Positions 56,165-64,000 of a stretch of 64,000 nucleotides of DNA are shown here, in pieces. Below the pieces are notes generated by a model that did not search any database, was not told the origin of the DNA, and was given only the letters and a program-made list of their open reading frames with translations. Position numbers and translations under genes: made by a program. Source of the DNA: Pseudoscleropodium purum (lineage: Eukaryota > Streptophyta > Bryopsida > Hypnales > Brachytheciaceae); NCBI GenBank assembly GCA_963969395.1, contig OZ017795.1:18519063-18583062 (forward strand), given 5' to 3'. Each line of letters begins with the position of its first letter. Position 1 is the stretch's first letter.

Positions 56165-56560
56165 TCAGAAATGGACGAACACTTTTGACAAGCAATCCTG
56201 GCAGTGTACCTCATGCCTAGGACATGTTGGAGTGGCAGAGCTCATAATTTTTCCGATCTCCATCCGTATGTCATGACCACCTTTGCATCCTTCATAACCA
56301 GATAATTCCCGCTGACAACTTCCACTTCTCCTCAACCCAACTCGAAGATTGACAACGAAGACTGATTTAAAATGTTTCGGAGGAGTTGGGGTACCAGTAA
56401 ATCCTCCAAAACCGTTGACAACTGCTGGAGACTTCTGAGGATAGCCCTGGTGTAATGCTCTGCACAATGAGACAGCATCCTTATCAAGCTCTTCAGGAAT
56501 CTCGGCAAGCGGGAAGATCAGCAACAGCACAAAACAGGGTGAAATTCCCTTGACAAAAGC
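56165..56560 (-). other. Unassigned open frame, possible gene exon
   Basis: A ~130-codon minus-strand frame has genic base composition. It begins with a hydrophobic stretch (SPCFVLLLIFPLAE), followed by IPEELDKDAVSLCRALHQGY, a Gly/Pro segment (GFGGFTGTPTPPKHFK) and a Cys-containing tail. There is no in-frame ATG near its start, so if real it is a downstream exon. An ATG frame at 56,883 (MRDRRRSRSALTY...) ending with a strong donor (T|GTAAGT near 56,750) could precede it, with an acceptor near 56,561. The hydrophobic stretch could be a membrane or signal segment. I recognise no family. It may be a lineage-specific gene, a decayed gene or chance. Confidence 0.25.
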
Positions 56561-56943
56561 TTGAATTCAACAAATATAACTGTTTTCCAGCACGTCTTCG
56601 CGTCAGTCTGAATTTTGTCTGGGCAAGTCGTAGCAGGTTAACCTCTATTCTGGCTATTCAGACTTGCAGTATTAATGAAATTTGATGTGCCGTCAAGGCA
56701 CAGCTGTATGAAGCAAGCAATGAATAATTGTGTGGATGTCTTGAACTTACAGTCATTGCAGCAGCAGCAGCGAAGGTGTTCAATACATATCACGAGGACT
56801 TGAATGATGCGGCTTGTCCAAACTTGCAACGTGCCACTACTAGTATAGGTTAGAGCACTTCTACTTCTCCTCCTGTCACGCATTCATTTAGTATTAGCAA
56901 CATCTGCTCATCTTCATACGTCGTGATAACTAAGACCACAAGA

Positions 56944-57138
56944 TAAGTATACCTAATTGTGACCTCTACCTTATTGCATGGCAATGCATACCTCATCTTC
57001 ATTTTAGAACCTCAATCTAGAGTGATCATTCTTCTCTTACCCGTGTGGCACAAATCTCATAAGACAAGAATGACTATCCTAGATTTAAATTCTAAATTAA
57101 AAGAGGGGTGTACATAGTAACACAATTAGGTGTACTTA
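56944..57138. mobile_element. 195-bp MITE with AAGTA(T/C)ACCTAATTGTG ends
   Basis: TAAGTATACCTAATTGTG on the left pairs with the complement TAAGTACACCTAATTGTG on the right. Inner sequences (ATTTTAGAACCTCAATCTAGA versus the complement of TCTAGATTTAAATTCTAAAT-like sequence) also fold. It sits about 520 bp upstream of the GDSL start codon. No target duplication fixed. Confidence 0.7.
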
Positions 57139-57661
57139 CCTTAAAGCGTTTTGCATAGGAATTTGCAATTCATCTAAGGAAGCCTTCAAGCGAAAGCAAA
57201 CAATTATTTCTTGGAATCGTCCAGCTCAAGTGATTTCCGTGAAAAGTAATCTTGAAACTTCGGGTTCATCGCGGGACCTATTTCAAGGTAGATGTCATCT
57301 CCATCTATACTCACATCATCATCAACGATTGCTGTGCTCACTTTGTGCTTCCTTACAATTCACAGAACTGCACTTAGGTAGAAGGCTAGAATGTAGAGTT
57401 AGCACGACCTCCTAGTATTCCATGTACAAGCAATTTTGAACGTGATATCACCTGTCTGATATCCGCAAGCAGGTACAGTTACGGAAGTAGTGCAGATCAA
57501 AGACGGAAGCGGCTGAAAATCATCAGTGGTTCATGAAGTAAAGAGTTATAATGCGAAAGCATCAAGAATAGCTCAGTTTTCGACATTCGAATTATGTAGA
57601 ATCGAGAAAAAATAATGTCATATGTTTTTTTGTTTCTATTGCAGGCTATAACAATTCTTAA
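57139..57661 (+). promoter_or_regulatory. Promoter / 5' leader of the GDSL gene
   Basis: No coding exon is assigned here. TTTCTATTGCAG ending at 57,644 is a good splice acceptor 17 bp before the start codon, so a leader intron is plausible. Confidence 0.4.
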
Positions 57662-59855
57662 ATGTTTGTGAAGAAAACGATGAGATTTCTAGCAGTTCTA
57701 ACAATCTGCTACATCATCTTCCATACTATCAACAATATAGGTATGTTTTTTACTTACGTACCTGTCTGCAATGTAAAGGAATCCCACAAGTGATTGGCAA
57801 AGTTCAGCGTGCTGCATTCTCCTCTTTAATCGTACTGTTCATCAGCTGCTGCAACTTGCTATGTGGCTCATTATTCAGGTGGTGTTGATGGAGCCAAAGG
57901 TTTGTACGTGTTCGGTGATTCATACACTGACACGGGTGAAACTGTCCCGTATCCATATGGGATGACTTGGCCGGGGATTAAAGGAATGGGAAATCGATCA
58001 TCTGATGGTCGCAATCAAGTGGACTACCTCGGTAAGAAAATTTTCTTGTCAATATGATGATCCCTTGCATGGCAAAAGTGTGCGCTTCCATATCTATAAA
58101 AGTTGAAATTATCATTTAGGAAGCTTCAAGATAATTAAATGTATCAATTGACGACAAAATTATATTCTATCCTTCTGTACAATAGAACTATGTTTTAACA
58201 GTAAAACAATTGGTTATTAGCTTCCAATGTGGACTGTATATTGTTAGTTCAAGCATTGAGTTCACATATAAAGACATAAATAAGTAGTATGACGTTTGGG
58301 TCAAGTCTCACCAAGTATCAGAGTTTCCAAGGTCCTCCCTTTTGCTGAGAAACAAAAAGTCCTTGGTCGCATCCACTCTGTTAGTACGTCTTTGACTTCT
58401 TCACTTTGCATCTGCTTCTTTGAATTGTAGCAATGCTCTTTGCGGTTCCTTCACCTACACCATGGGAGCATTTAGACGTCAACAACAAGAATAACGGAGG
58501 AGTCAACTTTGGAGTAGGAGGTGCTGGTGTAACGTATGCAATAGGGTTCCGAATCCTTGCTGCACAGGTAGATGCATTCGAGAAGCTCGTCAACGAAGGT
58601 CTGTGGTCAAAGAGACACCTTAGACACTCTGTTGCGTTAGTTTCAATTGGGATCAACGATTACAATTCTTTCAACATCAACGTAACTGCTGAGGTGAAAA
58701 CCACCAACCATCTGATCACCCCCATAGCCCCTTTCCATGCACTCCACAATGTATATTTTCAGCCGAGGGAGGAATGTTGAGGGAATAGACACTTTACCTT
58801 TCTTATAAAAACAAAACCACAACCTCTTGATTCGATGTGTGAAAGGTTCGGCAAGCTGTCCCAGTATTTAGAAGACCAGTCAAGCTTGTTGTAACTTTTC
58901 CTTGGAATCTATTGAAACCAGAGGGCAGCTGCACTAGCAACCACTGTGGTGGACGGAATTGCACTCAGCATACTGCGAATCCGAATGCTTGGGGTTCGGC
59001 ATATCATGGTGGCAAGCCTCGTTCCCGGAACGTGCATGCCATACAATACTTATTGGGTTAACAACTCCACAGCCTGCATCAGGAATGACATAGTCAGCAG
59101 CGAGACCATTCAGCACAACGCGTTGCTTGAAGGTCGGATGCAACTACTGAATAGTGCTATTCCTGAATCTAGCATTATCATCATCAATATGACCAAAGCT
59201 TTCCAGGAACTGTTCCAAAATGGTGAAAAATACGGTGAGTGAAAAATTGAAGTTAGGAATTGAATTGAAATGACTGTGAATCTCGGAACATGAAAAGGGT
59301 TGCATGTAGTCCAAGCGGGAATTGGATCAGAGCGACTTGTCATTAAGATGGAAAAACAATCGAAAGAAAAAAGTATAGGGATAGAAGTACTAGACTTTAC
59401 AAGAAGACAAGTCGAGAAGAGAACAAAAATTGATTAGTATCTACATAAATTAACATATACACGATAGAATGAAGGGACTTAAGTAAACAACGATGGAAGT
59501 AATTTAAGCAAACACGAATTTCTGGTTTTCTAGTCTCTCTTAATGAACTTTGAGTAGTTGGCATACTAACAGTTTACTATACTGCATACAAAGTGTTTGA
59601 GCATATTTAAAAGTAATTCTGCTGGAAAACACAGGTTTCGTGGACCCTTACAGGCAATGCTGCATGGGCGCTTGTGGAGTCTCCAACACGTCGTTGTGGA
59701 CAGTGTGCGAAGATCCAACGAAATCAATTATCTTCGATACCATTCACCCAACACAGGCGGGCTGGAAAGCTGCCGTTGATCTGTATGCAAATGTTCCTGG
59801 CTACACAGCGCTGGGTCCTCCACTGAGCCAATGGAAGACCGATCACAATCTGTAA
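57662..59855 (+). CDS. SGNH/GDSL esterase-lipase family protein (5 exons, 353 aa)
   Basis: Predicted secreted serine esterase or lipase acting on ester bonds in lipids or cell-wall/cuticle substrates; exact substrate unknown. Inferred exons: 57662-57740, 57846-58031, 58431-58693, 58922-59234, 59635-59855; GT-AG throughout, phases 1,1,0,1. Residues 1 to about 27 form a signal peptide (FLAVLTICYIIF core). Block I is FGDSYTDTG with nucleophile Ser52; the block II oxyanion Gly is in NFGVGGAG (about G119); block III is SIGINDY with Asn164; block V is DTIHP with Asp315 and His318. All four SGNH residues are therefore present, and the length matches plant GDSL proteins (350-370 aa). The GRNQVDYL segment resembles the plant subgroup with PYGMTWPG after block I. 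Convergent with the prefoldin gene. Confidence 0.93.
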
Positions 59856-60680
59856 ACTTGCAATAGCGATTCAGTCCCCCAAAGACATTAGAAACCTGGA
59901 AATTTTCAGTGTCTCAGAATATATATGAACCATGTAAAAACGCTGTGGACCTAGAGGTTCAATGGATGACTTCAGTGTTAACTGTAGAAACAAAGAATGC
60001 ACCTATTGGTCCAATATTAATGTTTTGGTGACTACCTTGGTCATGGGGCGCCGTGTCCTTCCAGGGTTAACATCAATCAAGGAGAACAGAAGAGGCACAT
60101 TAAATGAAAGATAAAAACGCTGTTCTTCCGGAAACATACAGGAATTAGGACAACTTCCCAAATGTTCAGTTACAAAGAGCGACTGCCATTGCCACTTCAG
60201 AATAAACGAATAATATTAAAAATGCCCACAAGTGGATAAGATTAGATGGTATTTGAAACATGAAACTTACATGAATATTTGACCATCTGTCTTTGGTTGT
60301 TTTAGCACACCACCAGAGACTAACTGCTCGCTCACAAAAACCTGAACTTTAACCCAGTGTACGAGAGCTGGACGACAGTTGTGGTGCGAGAGGCTAAGTG
60401 CCCAACCCACCGTACCTACCTCAATACTACAGAGACCTCTCTATCCTGACTTCAAGCTATTTAGATTGGCACCATTAAGGATAAATGCAGCCACGAGAGT
60501 AGATCACCCCTCGGTACAGTAACGTTGTTGATTGCAGCAGCAACAAACCCTCTCTAATGTATCCCGTCCTCATTCTGAAAGCGCTGATTTCGCATACAGT
60601 TGTCATTGTTCTGAAGTCTTCAATATTGTGTTCGTACGATGTCCTCTTGAATGGTGTGCATTGAAAGTTAGCGTCGTTGC
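59856..60680. other. Shared 3' region of convergent GDSL and prefoldin genes
   Basis: 825 bp between two stop codons on opposite strands. It must contain both 3' UTRs. Frames here, including 60,475-60,684, lack domains. No repeat resolved. Confidence 0.6.
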
Positions 60681-62663
60681 TCATGACACAGACATGGACA
60701 TCACTTGTCGAGCAAGTTCAGGAGAATTCTGCAATAATTCCCTAAAGTTACTCTCAACCTCCTTCATTTGCCTCTCCAAGTATTCCTTAGAGCCCTGGAG
60801 GTCAAACAATAAACACAACATCAGGAAATATTCAGATATCATTCGCAAGTGACCACATGGCCAAAAGTGACCACTTCCATGGCCATAGGAGTGTTGAAAT
60901 AAATCATTTAGAAGCATCAAGGAAGGTAACAAAATGTATCATTCGAAAGTTACTATGATAATTAAATATTAGCCACTAAAGTGGACTTTCAATTTTTTAC
61001 TTGGGCACTTAGGGTTTAAATTATAATCACGAAAAAGTCTGCCATATGCATGACTGATTAGTGAACTAGATGATCGATTAGCAAGGGTGAAAACTTCAGT
61101 TGATAACATAAGAATAAGTTGTGAACGGACAACAACATTACCACTAGTGCGGCAATGGCGGAGTCACACTCGTCAGCTTTCATATGCTGCTCTTTGATAA
61201 GGTCATCCTTTGGCTCTAGGACAAACCTGTAAACAGAAAATTGTGGCTGGCAGAATTTAGTGCCATCTGTCAACACTCAGACGCTCTTAGGGACAACAAA
61301 CTCAATTGCTGACTGAGGCAGCAATATTCCAATGACATCAGACGAACAAAAGGTTGGTGAAAACAAGTTCAGACCAAAAATTGAACAACAGACGTCAATG
61401 AGCCTTCAACGACCCGTGCAGCCTTTCCACAAATTTCCCCACTCTGTTAAATGTCCTCAGAAGTGTCACTCAGATCGAAGAAAAGAATGCCCTTTTAATT
61501 CCGCCATCCATAGGGCACACAATTATCAACAAACATGTAGAACACATGTAGGTGCAGAATAAACGTACGCTTTTCCTGCACAAATGCACGAGCACATTCA
61601 CGATCAGGTACTTGCATTTTACCGACTAGCAGGCAGTTATACCACGAACTTAAAAGCTTCTTCTTCAATTATGATGGATTTTCATTGCGATGTTTCATAT
61701 ATGATGGTTTTTAATTTGAAGTGTTTCATATGTATGCTTCAAAGCATGTAATCCAAACTAACTTAATTTTGGATTCATGTCAGAATTCAGAAATCATAAA
61801 CTAAAATCAAGTTGAACAGGAGTTCTTTTACGGCCTGCTTTGAACCAAAGGAAAAACTCAAAAATCTACTCAATCGAGGAGAACTTTGGGGTTCGGGAAT
61901 ATGAATTATAAAGTCCGATACTTTAGATTAGTTTGTTTTTTAAATGCAATCAAAGAAGTGAAAATGGCCCTCTAAAATGAGGAAAATACATGAGATTTAA
62001 GGACTGATATGAGGTAGAAAGAGAAATCCACATTAGTAATGTAAGGGACTGCTGATTTGACTGCCTGTGCAACAGGATCCTGAGCTAATACATGCACTCC
62101 ATTGTGCAAGTTTGAAGCTCACATCTAAGCCTCTATTACGACATTGAGGAAAGCTAACCATTACAGGAATTCCAATATTCCATGTCTCCACTGAAAACGA
62201 AAAGGACGTTGTCTAAAAACGAATGCGATGATCAAGCATACCAAGAGTTCGATACGTGTTAGTTCCTTCAGGCAGGCTATTCAACTCTTCCAGCGTCAGA
62301 AACGCACGCTTCTTCTCCGCTTCCTTGTTCCGAACTTGGACCTGGACCTGATACCGTGACACTCCAAAAACTTCAAACCCTAATTCACTCATGATAAGTA
62401 ATGTGCATTGCAGCGGCTGTCAATCTGCATTAATGGAACAAATACTCTGGTCCCATGATGCGCACCTGTTTCAGCTTCGAAGTAGTCTCCACCAGCCGCC
62501 CCTGGAGCTCCACAAACGCCTGCGCCACAACTCAAGCTTATTTATTTCTTTTCTATCATATTACCTTCTCGTATAATCACAAAAATCAAGTCACCCGAAA
62601 GCATGAAAATGCGCACGACTGCTGAGCATGATAATGCACCTCCTTATTGATCTCCGCGGCCAT
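60681..62663 (-). CDS. PFD1: Prefoldin subunit 1 (6 exons including a 7-nt microexon, 129 aa)
   Basis: Beta-class subunit of the cytosolic hexameric prefoldin that delivers unfolded actin and tubulin to the CCT chaperonin. Inferred exons in transcript order: 62640-62663, 62466-62519, 62242-62347, 61569-61575, 61142-61226, 60681-60794; all GT-AG on the minus strand. The product starts MAAEINKEAF, has a first coiled-coil helix (VELQGRLVETTSKLKQ, RNKEAEKKRAFLTLEEL), the central hairpin (EGTNTYRTLGKAFVLEPK) and a second helix (SKEYLERQMKEVESNFRELL), ending VMSMSVS. This aligns essentially without gaps to remembered Arabidopsis prefoldin 1 (~128 aa). Without the 7-nt exon the frame breaks between exons 3 and 5. 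The gene is head-on to the GDSL gene. A telo-box lies upstream, common in housekeeping plant genes. Confidence 0.93.
61569..61575 (-). other. PFD1: 7-nt microexon of the prefoldin gene
   Basis: On the minus strand the sequence reads TTTGTGCAG|GAAAAGC|GTACGT: a consensus acceptor, seven exon bases, then a consensus donor. Exon 3 ends CTT G (phase 1) and exon 5 begins G TTT GTC. Only an exon of length 1 mod 3 can join them, and GAAAAGC yields GGA AAA GCG TTT (Gly-Lys-Ala-Phe), matching the position of the conserved G-(K/R)-x-F-V-L-E-P-K of prefoldin 1. Confidence 0.85.
62375..62383 (+). promoter_or_regulatory. telo-box in prefoldin intron 2
   Basis: AAACCCTAA within the intron between exons 2 and 3 of the prefoldin gene. 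Telo-boxes near the 5' part of plant translation and housekeeping genes are a known regulatory motif; function here is inferred. Confidence 0.4.
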
Positions 62664-62918
62664 GATGAAGCTGTTTGCAAAAACTGAAAGCCTCGATAAA
62701 GAGCTTGCGCGGTGATCACAACAGAACACTCTGCTTTGATTTACACTAACGAAGAGAAGGAAGATGAATCTAGCGGAAACCCTAATTTATTCATACAAGC
62801 TGTATGAACTTTACCCCAGCGTGGGAGTCTAACTTTACCTGTTTATTGTCACACAAACAGGCTCTGAAAATGAAAGTGACTATATGGAGTTTTATAACGC
62901 AGTGAATCCGGCCAAAGT
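62664..62918 (-). promoter_or_regulatory. Prefoldin gene promoter with telo-box
   Basis: Upstream of the prefoldin start codon. AAACCCTAA at 62,777-62,785 (plus-strand orientation) is a telo-box, about 115 bp from the start codon. The next element, a TIR repeat, begins at 62,919, so the promoter is probably compact. Confidence 0.5.
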
Positions 62919-63258
62919 AAGGTGGAAGTGCCTATTGCCATCCAATTAAGCAATTTCGAATATTTTGATGGAAAATCAACATTTTAAACTACATTAAACA
63001 CATTGGCAATTAAAAATTAAGAATTATAACTCTGGGTTTAAAAACAAAAAACAAAAAACAATTAATTTTTAAATTAAAATTGCAAATTTTTGAATTCTTA
63101 TGAATATTTATTATGAAGGTTTAAAATTCATCTTCATAATGTACTCTTACCCATTTTTTTCATTCATATACACATTTAAAATATTTTAGATTTTTTGTAT
63201 TTACACATTTTCAAGAGTGGTTTTATAATTTAGATTGGTTTTAGGCATTTCCACTACA
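62919..63258. mobile_element. TIR element related to family D (~340 bp)
   Basis: The left end AAGGTGGAAGTGCCTATTGCC resembles the 54,248 element end (AAGGTAGAAGTACCTATTTC). The right end in reverse complement reads GTAGTGGAAATGCCTAAAACC, an imperfect inverse. The interior is AT-rich and non-coding. Boundaries are approximate. Confidence 0.5.
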
Positions 63259-64000
63259 TTGCACCAAAAAATGGCATCACCCTATAATTGAGTCTGCATC
63301 AAATGGATGAATGATGAATGTTCTTAAGAACTTACTATAGGAGCTACATCAAAAAGGATGAATATGTAAGTATATTGGAAAAAGTAAAGTGTTTTGTTTA
63401 TTTTGTAGCCATGTGACTAGCTTAGTTGCTAGCACTTCATGGTCCTTGTGTAAGGTTTACATAGGGGTGCAAAGAAATAAAAAGTTTGCAAAATTGAAAA
63501 TCTTATGTTTAAATTCTTTACAAGCCATAATTCATATAATTGTTTAAAAAACAATATATTCACATTGATTTATCCCTCCTAGTAGGTTTTTTAACCTCTA
63601 ACTATCTAACCAATTATATATGATTTTTGAGAAGTCTTCAAAGGCACATATGTATCATTAATAGGGGATTTAAGCTTGCCAATTTCACTTGATTTGAGAT
63701 TTTAAAATTTTACTTATCCATATGCTTTGAAAATAGTTCCAATAGAAAGAATATTGAAGTGTTTTCTTGATTTTCAATGTTGAAAATTCAAACATGTAAG
63801 TGTTGATTTGGAATTATTTGCAATTTCTACTTATAAAAAACAACTGCATTTCGATAATTGCAAAGTAGATTATGTAATGAATTTGATAGCTCTTCAAATG
63901 ACCTTTAGATTTTTGGAAGTGCATTTGAGTGGGTGAATACAATTTCTAGTTGTTCATGTCACCTCTAGTCCCAAAAAACTCTTATCAGTGCAAATTTCTT
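63259..64000. other. AT-rich intergenic DNA, nothing recognised
   Basis: No gene or bounded repeat resolved; A/T runs and short frames only. Confidence 0.65.

Noticed and set aside
61058..61276. Prefoldin exon 5 extended upstream to include the in-frame K-F-C-Q-P-Q-F-S-V-Y stretch
   Set aside because: It would insert a foreign segment before FVLEPK, whereas the TTTACAG acceptor plus the 7-nt exon gives a gapless family match.

Overview
This is plant nuclear DNA. It contains four intron-bearing protein genes with GT-AG introns, set in long AT-rich intergenic DNA full of degraded DNA-transposon derivatives. The genes are land-plant families: a BSK-type receptor-like cytoplasmic pseudokinase, a heavy-metal-associated (HMA) domain protein, an SGNH/GDSL esterase and prefoldin subunit 1. 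Low gene density, strong AT bias, apparent CpG scarcity outside genes and the protein sequences suggest a bryophyte, perhaps a moss. That placement is inference; no species marker was found.

Layout: 1-27,300 is gene-poor. It starts with the C-terminal remnant of a hAT transposase and then holds foldback/terminal-inverted-repeat (TIR) elements. Two of these are short CACTA-type MITEs with matching 3-bp target duplications. 27,360-33,132 is the BSK gene (plus strand, 10 exons, 494 aa). 33,133-50,300 is again gene-poor, with several non-autonomous TIR families and a ~1.1-kb repeat present twice. 50,300-62,900 is a gene island: the HMA gene (plus, 4 exons, 235 aa), an unassigned minus-strand open frame near 56.2-56.6 kb, the GDSL esterase (plus, 5 exons, 353 aa) and prefoldin subunit 1 (minus, 6 exons, 129 aa), the last two convergent. 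62,919-64,000 returns to AT-rich repeat DNA.

The genes do not form a pathway: signalling at the plasma membrane (BSK), metal or protein binding (HMA), secreted lipid/ester hydrolysis (GDSL) and cytosolic actin/tubulin chaperoning (prefoldin). The most notable gene-level observation is a 7-nucleotide microexon in the prefoldin gene, needed to restore the reading frame and the conserved G-K-A-F-V-L-E-P-K stretch. Elsewhere the interest lies in TIR families, some recurring in the window, and an intron tandem repeat in the HMA gene. I found no CRISPR array, operon, tRNA or rRNA. All exon boundaries were inferred by eye from splice signals, frame and remembered family alignments; there is no transcript evidence.
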